From the NCBI RefSeq assembly GCF_963667045.1, contig NZ_OY762934.1:806001-870000 (forward strand): 64,000 nucleotides of DNA. Direction: 5' to 3'. Source of the stretch: an uncultured Cohaesibacter sp. (GTDB lineage: Bacteria; Pseudomonadota; Alphaproteobacteria; Rhizobiales; Cohaesibacteraceae). A model generated the notes under the pieces. That model did not search any database and was not told the DNA's origin. It worked only from the letters and a program-made list of their open reading frames with translations. Position 1 is the first letter of the stretch; each line of letters begins with the position of its first letter. The position numbers and the translations under genes were made by a program. Below are positions 35,075 through 43,719 of this stretch, in pieces.

Positions 35075-37168
35075 TCACTTGCTTTCGGCAGTCTTGACCT
35101 TGCCGTGGCCACCACGATGGCCCCGCCCGCCCCGACGGCGAGAGCGCTTCTTCTTGGGGCCAGCCTTCTTGCCCGGTTGACTGGTTTGCGGGTTCCAGAC
35201 GCCGTCATCGATCATCATTTCCATCAGGATGCCCTCACGCAGGCCGCGGTCTGCAACGCGCAGCTGCGAGCATGGCCACTCCCTGTGGAAGGCTTCAAGA
35301 ATGGCGCAGCCTGCCAGCACGAGATCCGCCCGATCGGCCCCGATGCAGGGGTTGTTCATCCGTTCCTGGAAGTTCATGTCCAGAACGCGCCCGATCATGT
35401 CGCGCAGCTCGGTTGCCGTCAGCCATGTTCCGTCGACCTGACGCCGATCGTAGCGTTCAAGGCCGAGATGAACACCGGCCAGCGTCGTCACCGTGCCAGA
35501 GGTGCCGAGCATATGGATATGCTTGGTCTCGATGGCCTTGGCGAGCGCCTCGCGCTCCTCGAACTGGCCCAGCATGCCACGCACGTCTTCCACCATGCTC
35601 TCGAAATGCTCGCGAGTCACCACCTTGCCACCATGCTTTTCGGACAGGGTGACAACGCCAACCTGAAGCGACGTCCAGCAGCGAATCCGTTCGGACAGAT
35701 GGCGCAGGGAGCGACGGGTCTGGCGGTTGCGCTTTTCCCCCGGATGCAGGGCGTTGTCATCGGAGACCTTGTCGAGATCAAGCCAGACAATCTCCGAAGA
35801 ACCACCGCCGATGTCAAACAGCACCACGCCATCCGCTTCGGGATGCACCAGCGAGGCACAACCGGCCACGGCCAGACGGGCTTCCGTTTCGCGGTTGACA
35901 ATCTCCAGACGCAGCCCGGTCTCACGATGGACCCGGTTGAGGAAGGCAGGCCCGTTCACCGCCCGGCGACAGGCTTCCGTTGCAATCAGGCGGAAGCGCT
36001 TGACGGCGCGATAGTTGAGCTTGGATTGGCAGACCTTGAGCGCAGCAATCGCACGATCCTGCGCCTCTTCACTCAAACGCCCGGACTGGGAAAGCCCCTC
36101 GCCCAATCGAACAATCCGGGAAAAGGCATCAATGACCCTGAAACTCTGACCATATGGCTCGGCAACCAGCAGGCGGCAATTGTTGGTTCCCAGATCAAGC
36201 GCCGCATAGGTCTCGGTTTCGTGATCGGCATGGGGCCGCTGCACCGCTACCTGCGCATCTTGCGCCCGGTTCTGGGCTCGCCGCCCATCAGCTTGCGCGC
36301 CACTGTTGGGTTGGCCCTTCTGGCCCGCAGCCTTCTGGTTGAGCGCTGCCTCTCGCCGCTTGCGGACAGACCGGTTTCTGTTCTGCTCGTCAATGATCGA
36401 GCCCTTGGGGAACTCAGCCGCCTTGCTCCTCGTGGAGGTGTCAGGTGCCTGATGTGCATTGCCAGAGGCCGGACGAGTGTCCCTTGCTGCGCCCGCTACC
36501 GGATTGCCGCCATCGCCATTGCCGTTGGCGCGGGCTTTTGCACCGCGCTTGCGTCGACGAGACGATTTGCGTGCAGAAGATGCGCCGGATTCGGAAGCAG
36601 AAGCGGCTGGTTTTTCGTGATTGGCCTTTGGCTGATCGCCATCGGCCAAACCAGTGGCCACCCCCGGGGTGCCCCCAGACGAGGGTTGAGACGCACGAGA
36701 AGCGGCCGCAGCATCGCCACGACCGGATATAGCATTGACGTTCACGGAATGGGAGTGATCCCCGCCATGAGAACGCTTTTCTTCAGAAAGCGTGTTGGGC
36801 AGCTCCTGTCGGGGCCCATTGCCATGGGCATTGTCGCGTCTGTTGCGAGAGCGCGAGCGCCGACTCTTTCGCCTTTGCTGCTGGCCATCGGTTTCATTTG
36901 CCCTATGCTGGGCAAACTTCTCCTGTTGCTCAGTATCCTGTGGTGCGCCGGGCTTGCTGGACAGTGCAGCCCTCTCACCAATTATACCGACAGGTACCGT
37001 GTTCTGATCACTGGTCTGGTCACTGGCATGTGCTGTTCTTTGTCGATTGGAACCGCGTTTGCCTTTATGAACACGTCGTGGGCCAACAGATGCACGAGTC
37101 CCCTTGGGGGCCTCGCCACCATCTTGTGCCAATATCTGTCTCCTGCTGCGCTGCAATCGTGAGGACAA
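35075..37168 (-). CDS. Ppx/GppA phosphatase with long arginine-rich N-terminal extension
   Basis: The 697-residue product has an exopolyphosphatase/guanosine pentaphosphatase domain from about residue 320, with [36 protein letters not shown] and [15 protein letters not shown]. Before it lie some 320 low-complexity residues rich in Arg, Ser, Gly, Gln and Asn, with clusters such as [15 protein letters not shown] and [16 protein letters not shown]. The C-terminus is also basic ([19 protein letters not shown]). Usual Ppx/GppA proteins have 310-520 residues. The start is uncertain: the first codon is TTG and no ATG occurs before the enzyme domain. Confidence 0.85.
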   Translation of the reverse strand: MSSRLQRSRRQILAQDGGEAPKGTRASVGPRRVHKGKRGSNRQRTAHASDQTSDQNTVPVGIIGERAALSSKPGAPQDTEQQEKFAQHRANETDGQQQRRKSRRSRSRNRRDNAHGNGPRQELPNTLSEEKRSHGGDHSHSVNVNAISGRGDAAAASRASQPSSGGTPGVATGLADGDQPKANHEKPAASASESGASSARKSSRRRKRGAKARANGNGDGGNPVAGAARDTRPASGNAHQAPDTSTRSKAAEFPKGSIIDEQNRNRSVRKRREAALNQKAAGQKGQPNSGAQADGRRAQNRAQDAQVAVQRPHADHETETYAALDLGTNNCRLLVAEPYGQSFRVIDAFSRIVRLGEGLSQSGRLSEEAQDRAIAALKVCQSKLNYRAVKRFRLIATEACRRAVNGPAFLNRVHRETGLRLEIVNRETEARLAVAGCASLVHPEADGVVLFDIGGGSSEIVWLDLDKVSDDNALHPGEKRNRQTRRSLRHLSERIRCWTSLQVGVVTLSEKHGGKVVTREHFESMVEDVRGMLGQFEEREALAKAIETKHIHMLGTSGTVTTLAGVHLGLERYDRRQVDGTWLTATELRDMIGRVLDMNFQERMNNPCIGADRADLVLAGCAILEAFHREWPCSQLRVADRGLREGILMEMMIDDGVWNPQTSQPGKKAGPKKKRSRRRGGRGHRGGHGKVKTAESK

Positions 37169-37595
37169 ATCACGGCGCGCAGCTCGTGATTCAATTGTGT
37201 TGTCTTCCCTAGTCTAGCAGCATGAAGCCAAAGGGCAACCCGCGAAATGCAATTACCGCGCCAAGAATTGGTCCCGTTCACTCCCGCATGTGATGGCCGT
37301 CCGATGCTGACATCCGCCCCTTGTGCGAGCAGGACCCCGCTCCCAACCTCTCGCCACAGCCTTCACAGAAGTCATCTGCGGGTGATCTTCGGCAAGACCT
37401 ACACCGTCTTTTCATCCCTCTTCATCCTATCCACGCAAGGCTCCTGTGGGAAAAAAGCAAAAACGGGCTGCAGTCACATATTTTTCAAAAACCCCTCTTG
37501 ACGCATCGGTAGGACAGGGATAGAAACCCCGCACAACGTTTGAAAACAACGTTCTACCGCTTCTTTAAAACTTTGGCGTAAGCCTTTGTTCCTGC
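37169..37595. other. gap between ppx-like gene and tRNA-Gln
   Basis: The 427-base gap contains only short open frames without recognisable features. It probably holds the promoters of the ppx-like gene (leftward) and of the tRNA (rightward). I see no repeat or attachment site. Confidence 0.5.
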
Positions 37596-37669
37596 TGGGG
37601 AATAGTTTAATGGTAGAACAGCGGACTCTGACTCCGTCGGTCCTGGTTCGAGTCCAGGTTCCCCAGCCA
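37596..37669 (+). tRNA. tRNA-Gln (anticodon CTG)
   Basis: The sequence folds as a tRNA. TGGGGAA pairs with TTCCCCA in the acceptor stem, GTTTAATGGTAGAAC forms the D-arm, and GCGGA/TCCGT is the anticodon stem around the loop CTCTGAC, giving anticodon CTG. CCTGG-TTCGAGT-CCAGG is the T-arm. The discriminator is G and CCA is encoded. It reads CAG codons. Confidence 0.96.
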
Positions 37670-38210
37670 CTTCTCCTCTTTCTTTTTCAAATACAGATTT
37701 GAGTAAACGCGCAAAATTGCGTTACTTGTGCTGGCGCGCTTGTCCTGCGTTGCCTTGAGGATTTTGTTTGCCCGTCGCCACGCAAACAGGCGCAAGTCTT
37801 TTACTTTGCAAGGCATGGCATTTCCCAACAAGAGCCAAAGCCGAGCATGAAGATGAGTGAGACAAAGGCATCAGGCGCAAGGAAAAAATCTGTAGGCGCA
37901 CCGCTTTTATGTGCGCCAGACCTTCTCCTGACAGCGCCACACTTGGCCAACTTGTTGAAAACAGCGCTCAAAACACATAGCCAGAGACTGGACAAGAAAA
38001 CAGGCAAGACCAACCACGGAAAAGAGCGCATTTCGGATGCGCTCGTTTTACTTGTCACTACTTGGCTGTGTTTAGCCATCAGGTAGTGTCATCGCGCAGT
38101 GACATCCCCCGGCTACCTTTTCGCCATGGGGTCCAGATGCCAACTGACATTTGCCAAGTTGCCGCCACCCGCCTACCTTTTCGTGAGACGAAGTCCAACC
38201 GGAGTGTACC
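37670..38210. other. gap downstream of tRNA-Gln without a convincing gene
   Basis: There are 541 bases with short overlapping frames on both strands (a 79-codon frame at 37847-38086 and a 92-codon frame on the other strand), none with a family signature. Two near-identical 14-mers, CGGCTACCTTTTCG and CGCCTACCTTTTCG, lie about 65 bases apart just before the DUF2332 gene. No copy of the tRNA 3' end was found that would mark an integrated element. Confidence 0.45.
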
Positions 38211-39170
38211 ATGATAGCCGAGCGATACGAACGCTTTGCCCGAACCGAAGCCGCAGACCGGTCGCCGCTTTATGAAAAGCTCGCCAACCATGTGGCCCAC
38301 TCTGCCGTTTGCCTTCGCTTTCTGGAACAATTGCCCCCGGATCGCCAGCAGCCCAATCTGCTGTTTGCGGCCGTGCGCCTTGTCACCGGTGTACCTGGCT
38401 CTCCTCAAGCATTGGATGAGGCTTTGCTGGCACATGGTGACGCCATCGCTGAAATCATGCGCAGCAGAACAACCCAGACCAATGAGCCTGCCCGATGTGC
38501 AACACTTCTCCCCTCGCTCGCACAGATCGAAGGGCCCGTCGCCCTCATCGAGGTAGGAGCGTCTGCTGGCCTTTGCGTATTGCCCGAATACTATGGCTAC
38601 GATTGGGGACGGCAGCGTCTTGCTCCTCCCCAGGCGCTCGATGATGCCCCTGTGTTTGATTGCTTTGCATCCGACACAACGCCGCTACCGACGCGCTATC
38701 CTGACATCGTCTGGCGTGCCGGGCTTGATCTCAATCCGCTTGACGTGACGAATGGCGAGGATATGGCTTGGCTAGAAGCTCTTGTCTGGCCGGAGCATCA
38801 TCAGCGGCTTCAGCGGCTGAAGGCCGCCATATGCATCGCCCAAAAGCGCCCGCCAAGGCTGGAGAAGGGCGATCTGACCCGAGATCTCACCGCGCTGATG
38901 GCTGAAGCGCCGCAGGACGCAACACTCGTCATCTTCCACACAGCTGTGCTCAGCTATATCCCGCACCAGACCCTTCGCGATGACTTTGCAAAGCACATGT
39001 TGGCCTCTGGCGCCGTCTGGCTAAGCAATGAGTCACCGCGCGTTTTCCCGCAGTTTGCCGCCGGGTTGACTGCGCCGGAGAGCGGCAAGTTTCTCCTATG
39101 CAGGAATGGCAAGCCGCTCGCCTGGACCGGGCCACATGGCCAGTCCATCGACTGGATTGCACCCGATTGA
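38211..39170 (+). CDS. DUF2332 family protein
   Basis: The 319-residue protein shows the DUF2332 pattern: an N-terminal YERFARTEAADRSPLYEKLA, then LIEVGASAGLCVLPEYYGYD, WRAGLDLNPLDVTNGEDMAWLEALVWPEH and LVIFHTAVLSYIPHQ. The glycine-rich EVGASAGL suggests a SAM-methyltransferase-like fold, but the family has no established function. It is a lone gene with GGAG before the ATG. The bases around it include decayed DNA, so it could be a transferred gene. Confidence 0.8.
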   Translation: MIAERYERFARTEAADRSPLYEKLANHVAHSAVCLRFLEQLPPDRQQPNLLFAAVRLVTGVPGSPQALDEALLAHGDAIAEIMRSRTTQTNEPARCATLLPSLAQIEGPVALIEVGASAGLCVLPEYYGYDWGRQRLAPPQALDDAPVFDCFASDTTPLPTRYPDIVWRAGLDLNPLDVTNGEDMAWLEALVWPEHHQRLQRLKAAICIAQKRPPRLEKGDLTRDLTALMAEAPQDATLVIFHTAVLSYIPHQTLRDDFAKHMLASGAVWLSNESPRVFPQFAAGLTAPESGKFLLCRNGKPLAWTGPHGQSIDWIAPD

Positions 39171-39199
39171 CGGCTTGGAGGGTTGCCCCGGGAGGATTA

Positions 39200-39957
39200 T
39201 TATGAGGCGCTAGTCCACTGTCCGCTCATACTGCAGGCTGGCAACAATCGGTTCACTGCGCAGGGCATCGTGGCATCACTGTCAGGAATGGCTTCACTCG
39301 GCAGAACCTCTACGACCTTGCCGCCCGGCATCCCGACAAACAGGTCGCACATGAGGTCCACCACTGCCGGACGATGACTGACGATCAGGTCGGTGCAACC
39401 TATTTCCTCACTAGCCGGACCAGCAGGTTGAAGCCAAGGGAGGCGCAGGAGATGGCAATACCGGGGAACGTCACTCCCCACCAGCTATCGATCATGTAGC
39501 GACAACCGGAATTGATCACGACACCCCACTCGAGCAGTGGTGGCTGGGCACCAAGACCAAGAAAGCCGAGGCTAGGGCGGTAAGGATCACGACCGCCATG
39601 TTGAGCGCGAGTCGAATGATCTCCGACGGCGGCGACCATGCTCAGCGTTACGTCAAAGGCAGCACTGATGATAATAGGGAACAGCGCCAGCTCAGTGATG
39701 GTAGGCATAACATGGATGATATCATCTGTGTCTTGCCGATACTTGTAGAACTACTCCCACATGGCGCGATCAAGACCAAGCTGCCGATAGACATTCCCAT
39801 AGACTTCACGCGTTGCCTCTTCTCCCACAATGGCACACACCGAGTCATTGGGCATAGCTCTGCCAATAATGAATGTCTGTGTAAGAAGACCCAGAAGGGT
39901 AACAGCAATCGTGCCCACCCTGGACACGGCAGCTATTACCTGGCTCTTGTACGCCAT
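39200..39957 (-). pseudogene. remains of a peptide/nickel ABC transporter operon (dppB-dppC-dppD/F)
   Basis: Read on the minus strand, three decayed pieces follow in operon order. The first (39957-39751) resembles the start of a DppB permease (FIIGRAMPNDSVCAIVGEE, YRQLGLDRAMWE) and then hits a stop. The second (39708-39400) matches the end of a DppC permease (SLGFLGLGAQPPLLEWGVVI, WWGVTFPGIAI). The third (39481-39200) matches the end of an ATP-binding subunit (IVSHRPAVVDLMCDLFVGM, GGKVVEVLPSEAI). Large internal parts are missing and frames differ, so the operon is collapsed and nonfunctional. Confidence 0.75.
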
Positions 39958-40393
39958 CTGTTTGGGAGACCAGCCTTAGCTGTGTGTGCCCTCTCCCAAG
40001 GGGGAGCGAGCAACACTCTACACGCTTTGCTGCGACTCGCTTGACAACATATACCGGGCGCACATTTATCTATATAGTTGTAATATAAATATAAAGCACG
40101 CCAAGGTAGTTTGACAGAAGATGGGCAACACCCAAAAAGTGATTGTCATCAGAAGGCGGACCAGACTGACGCAGGCTTCAAGAAAGTAACCAAAATTCTA
40201 AATACTATTCCGAAATTTGCACAATTTCGCACAAATGACGTAGATTCCATCCAAAATGTGCTAGTTTTGGTTTACTAGAACGTAGGTGAGTGTGGCGCAT
40301 TTTCGTCAGTGCGCCTGCCAAGTCAGATAAAACGTGTCACAGGATCAGGACATGCGGCGTCATCCGCGGCCTGTTCGGGATTTTGCATTGTGA
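39958..40393. other. AT-rich gap after the transporter remnants
   Basis: These 436 bases are clearly more AT-rich than the neighbours (for instance the run TATATAGTTGTAATATAAAT). No gene is seen. A short direct repeat TTTGCACAATTTCGCACAAA lies near 40215. It may be further decayed transporter upstream DNA plus the promoter of the next gene. Confidence 0.45.
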
Positions 40394-41026
40394 ATGGCGG
40401 TAGCGGGCAAGATGGAAGAAACAACCAAAGACAATCCCGTTGCGGAAGCTCTTTACGGTGACGAGCGACTGAAATGGAAGGCATCGCCAAACTGGGATCT
40501 GGCGGAGAGACACACGCGCAGCCTTCGCCCGCTTCTGATGATCTCGGCCTTGACGGTTCTGGCCAGCCTCCTTTCTGTGATTGTCGTTATGAAAAGTGCA
40601 CCCTTGCACAACGGATCGCCAGACAGGCCAATGGCCATTGCCATCATGACCATCGTCTTCTCGGCCACCGGATATCTGTGGCTGAACCTGACGCGCCGAT
40701 ATTTTGATCTGCGTATGCCTGCTCCCAAATCCACCAGAATCCATTATGCCCTCACCGATCAACGGCTGATCGTTCTGCCCGAAGGTGCCGGAGCCCTCGA
40801 TGTGCGGGCCGATCAGTATCGCCTCTCCAGTGCCTCGCTGCAGCCGAACGGACAGGTTCATGATCTGGAGTTGCAGTTTGAAAGCCGGGTTCAGAAAGAA
40901 TCCGCTGCGGCCATTGGGCCCGTGTTTCTGCGCGCGCTGGAAAATGCCGATGTCATCATGGATGCTATCGTCGCGCAGTTTTCAGCCGACCCCTGGGCGT
41001 TTCATGCCCCTCTTGGCCAGCAATAG
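40394..41026 (+). CDS. membrane protein with bacterial PH-like domain (unknown)
   Basis: This 210-residue protein has two membrane segments, near residues 45-66 (LLMISALTVLASLLSVIVVM) and 80-98 (MAIAIMTIVFSATGYLWLNL). A soluble C-terminal part starts with IHYALTDQRLIVLPEGAG; the YALTDQRLI pattern is typical of bacterial PH-like domains. No function can be assigned. The start is 40394 or the ATG at 40412. Confidence 0.65.
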   Translation: MAVAGKMEETTKDNPVAEALYGDERLKWKASPNWDLAERHTRSLRPLLMISALTVLASLLSVIVVMKSAPLHNGSPDRPMAIAIMTIVFSATGYLWLNLTRRYFDLRMPAPKSTRIHYALTDQRLIVLPEGAGALDVRADQYRLSSASLQPNGQVHDLELQFESRVQKESAAAIGPVFLRALENADVIMDAIVAQFSADPWAFHAPLGQQ

Positions 41027-41086
41027 ACCGCACGATCAGAGGCAATCGGGTCGGATCAACCTGTATGACAGCCGAACAGCTTTGCC

Positions 41087-41683
41087 CTAGTCAGCCCATT
41101 GCTGCAAGAGATCGACCAGAGCCTCTCCCGCGACGGAAAGGGAGCCGGAATTGTCAAGATGCAGGGTTTCCTCGCCGAACAGGTCGTCATCGGCAAGCGC
41201 CTTTGTCCGCTGCAGGCGTTTTTCGATCTCTTCGGCGCTCTCCCTGCCCCGCCCGACAAGTCGCCGAGCCAATATGTCGGTCTCGACGGTCAGATTGACC
41301 ACCATGAGGTCGGGGAAGCGGGATTTGAGCAGTGGGATGGTCTTGCGCGAGCCGTTGGCGATGGCAACGCCCCCCTTGGCAAGATGGTCCAGCAGCGACA
41401 CCGGCAGCCCGTAGTAGAGGCCATGTGCACCCCATGAGATGACAAACCGCCCCTGCATCTCGGCCTTCTGGAAGTCGACGATGCTCATGCTTTCGTGGTC
41501 CTCGGTGGGATCCCCCGGCTGGCGGGTGATGCAGCGACGGACAAACAGGATGCGCGGGTCGTCCTTCAGCCTTGCCTTGGCATAATCCAAGAGACTGTCC
41601 TTGCCGGACCCACTGGGACCAACGAGCAGAATGAAACGGCCTTTCGTGCAAACGGCCTTCTCTTGCCGGCTTTGCCTGCCCAT
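41087..41683 (-). CDS. phnN: PhnN, ribose 1,5-bisphosphokinase
   Basis: PhnN phosphorylates ribose 1,5-bisphosphate to PRPP, the last step of the C-P lyase pathway. The 198-residue protein is guanylate-kinase-like, with the P-loop ILLVGPSGSGKDSLLDYAK, the ITRQPGDPTEDHESMSIVDF region and the late LVGRGRESAEEIEKRLQRT. I chose the ATG at 41683, which has GGAGG eight bases upstream; in-frame ATGs at 41701 and 41716 are also possible. It follows phnM directly. Confidence 0.92.
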   Translation of the reverse strand: MGRQSRQEKAVCTKGRFILLVGPSGSGKDSLLDYAKARLKDDPRILFVRRCITRQPGDPTEDHESMSIVDFQKAEMQGRFVISWGAHGLYYGLPVSLLDHLAKGGVAIANGSRKTIPLLKSRFPDLMVVNLTVETDILARRLVGRGRESAEEIEKRLQRTKALADDDLFGEETLHLDNSGSLSVAGEALVDLLQQWAD

Positions 41684-41720
41684 GTCCACTGCCTCCACCA
41701 TTCTTTCTCTACCCATCGCC

Positions 41721-42875
41721 TCAGGCAACCCGCGCTCCCGTGCGCCAGACCTGGCGGATGACCGGCGTGTTGCGCGATTTCCGCACGCGCACCAGATCGG
41801 CTCGCTTGCCAATCTCGATAGCCCCCCGATCATCAAGCCCCACCGCCTTGGCCGGGGTGTCGGAGATGAGACGGACGGCTTCAGGCAGGCTCAGTGTCTG
41901 GTCCTGATCGGCGAGCCGGAAGACGGCCTGCACTAGCGAAAACGGAATATAGTCCGATGACAGAATGTCGAGCACGCCAAGATCCACCAGATCGCTGGCG
42001 GCAATATTGCCCGAGTGCGAGCCGCCGCGCACGATATTTGGCGCGCCCATCAATACGGCAAGCCCGGCCTGATGGGAAGCCCGGGCCGCTTCGATGGTAG
42101 TGGGGAATTCGGCCACATGTACGTCATGGCGGACGGATTCCTCGACATGGGCAATGGTCGCGTCATCGTGCGACGCCAGAATGACACCGCGCTCGCGACA
42201 GAGGTTGGCGATTTCCGTGCGATGACGGTCAGAATTGCGCTCGGATGCGGCAGAGCGACGTGTGCACATCTCCCGGAAATCCTGGTCGGACATCTTCAGC
42301 TTACCCTTGTAGTAGACGGCATATTGCTCGATATCGACAAACTGCCGCTGGCCGGGTGCATGGTCCATGACAGAAACCAGCTTGATGAGGTCATATTTGT
42401 CGAACTGGTGGAAGGCCGTCAGGCAGTCATCGGCGGAGACTTCACAGCGCAGATGGATAAAGTGGTCGGCCCTCAAAGTGCCTTCATCGACACCGCGCTG
42501 GAAGGCATCGGCCATGGTCTTCATGTCGTCATAGCTAAGATCGGCGTCATGATCGATGCCGACCCGCAGGGCGTCGAACACCGTCGTGATGCCAGACGTG
42601 GCAATCTGTGCATCATGGGACAACACAGCGGCCATGGCGCTCCAGCGCACTTTCGGGCGCGGCGCATAGTGGCCCTCGACATGATCGGTGTGCAGCTCGA
42701 CGAAGCCGGGCAGCAAATACTCTCCGTCCATATCTTCAGCGGTCCTGTCCAGAGCAGAGGTCAATGCACCTTCGGCAATGTCATCAATCATGCCATTACG
42801 GATGTGGACGTGGCCGTGAATGATCTCATCCCGCGTGACAATGGCAGCATTCTTCAAAAGCAGATCGTTCTTCAT
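41721..42875 (-). CDS. phnM: PhnM, ribose 1-methylphosphonate 5-triphosphate diphosphatase
   Basis: This 384-residue amidohydrolase removes pyrophosphate from the triphosphate intermediate of the C-P lyase pathway. The metal-binding VELHTDHVEGHYAPRPKVRW, the SHDDATIAHVEESV block, APNIVRGGSHSGNIAASDL and the ending DDRGAIEIGKRADLVRV are all canonical PhnM. It lies between the DUF1045 gene and phnN. It is distinct from the paralogue at 25172-26392. Confidence 0.95.
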   Translation of the reverse strand: MKNDLLLKNAAIVTRDEIIHGHVHIRNGMIDDIAEGALTSALDRTAEDMDGEYLLPGFVELHTDHVEGHYAPRPKVRWSAMAAVLSHDAQIATSGITTVFDALRVGIDHDADLSYDDMKTMADAFQRGVDEGTLRADHFIHLRCEVSADDCLTAFHQFDKYDLIKLVSVMDHAPGQRQFVDIEQYAVYYKGKLKMSDQDFREMCTRRSAASERNSDRHRTEIANLCRERGVILASHDDATIAHVEESVRHDVHVAEFPTTIEAARASHQAGLAVLMGAPNIVRGGSHSGNIAASDLVDLGVLDILSSDYIPFSLVQAVFRLADQDQTLSLPEAVRLISDTPAKAVGLDDRGAIEIGKRADLVRVRKSRNTPVIRQVWRTGARVA

Positions 42876-42910
42876 CGTTTCAAATATCCTTTGTCGCTGA
42901 ACTGGCAGCG

Positions 42911-43600
42911 CTAACCGATCCGGACCTGCTGGCGAACGACAAACGGGGCGCCACGTTCAGGTTCTTCGTAAAGAGAGAGGGAGAAGAGTGCGCGCGGCTC
43001 GGCGATGGTCGGGGCAAAATGAGCCTGCAGCGCTTCGGCAAAGGCCGGTGCCAGCGCATCGGGCACGGGGTTGGTCAGAGTCATGTGGAAGCGGAAATCG
43101 CCGAAAATGTAAGGGTAGCCCCATGTCAAGAGATTGTGCCGCTGGCTCTCGGTGAGCCGATCCGGGTTGCGGCGGGCAATGTCCTTTTCTTCGAGCGGCG
43201 CGCGGAAGCGATCAAACTCCTGTACAAGGCTGGAGGCCAATTGTTTGAGCTCGGCGGAGGGTTCTGCCGGTCTCAGGGCAAAAAACGCCCCTAACTGGCC
43301 AATGACAAATCTCGGCAGCAGGAAGGGTTGAAGCGTGGCGGCATAGCTTGCAAGCGCGGCTTCCAATTCCTCGATGGTCTTGCCCTCTGCAAGCTCGAAG
43401 GGAGCCTTGAGGGTTCCGTGGAAGCCATAACGACGGGCGTCGGAGACGAGAGCCGCGAAGGCGTCATCATCGAGGCCATCCACCGGCGAATGGCATTCCA
43501 GCACCTTGCCGGTAAAAACATCCCGGCCCAGCCATTCGGCGGCAGCCTTGTTGAGCGGGTCTTCGGCAAGCGGTGCGTAAAAGATGGCGTAGCGGGGCAC
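42911..43600 (-). CDS. DUF1045 protein of phosphonate operon (2H phosphoesterase type)
   Basis: This 229-residue protein has two short catalytic-type motifs, FHGTLKAPF near residue 60 and FHMTLTNPV near 171 (H-x-T), of the 2H phosphoesterase superfamily. The start MPRYAIFYAPLAEDPLNKAA is typical of the phosphonate-operon protein family DUF1045. It probably acts on the cyclic phosphate intermediate of the pathway, in place of PhnP, which is absent here; that is inference. It lies upstream of phnM in the same direction. Confidence 0.85.
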   Translation of the reverse strand: MPRYAIFYAPLAEDPLNKAAAEWLGRDVFTGKVLECHSPVDGLDDDAFAALVSDARRYGFHGTLKAPFELAEGKTIEELEAALASYAATLQPFLLPRFVIGQLGAFFALRPAEPSAELKQLASSLVQEFDRFRAPLEEKDIARRNPDRLTESQRHNLLTWGYPYIFGDFRFHMTLTNPVPDALAPAFAEALQAHFAPTIAEPRALFSLSLYEEPERGAPFVVRQQVRIG

Positions 43601-43719
43601 AGACTGGTTCCTTCATTCGGTGTGGTGTCTTGATGGACACTCTGTCGGCGGATTGGGGCAAATTTCAGATTGCCCCTGCCGTTGTTTTTCTGGCTCGTTG
43701 CGCAACTGAGGCAAAGGCC

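Noticed and set aside
35105-37162. A 685-codon open frame on the plus strand opposite the Ppx/GppA gene.
   Set aside because: It lies entirely antisense to the Ppx/GppA gene, whose catalytic motifs are clear. The composition of the arginine-rich extension suppresses stops on the other strand. The frame has no domain signature.
37801-38086. Overlapping short frames on both strands downstream of tRNA-Gln.
   Set aside because: Each is the shadow of the other, and neither has a ribosome-binding site, domain or conserved composition.
37596-38210. Possible genomic island inserted at tRNA-Gln.
   Set aside because: No integrase and no repeat of the tRNA 3' end were found within the window; the following genes look chromosomal except for the decayed transporter.
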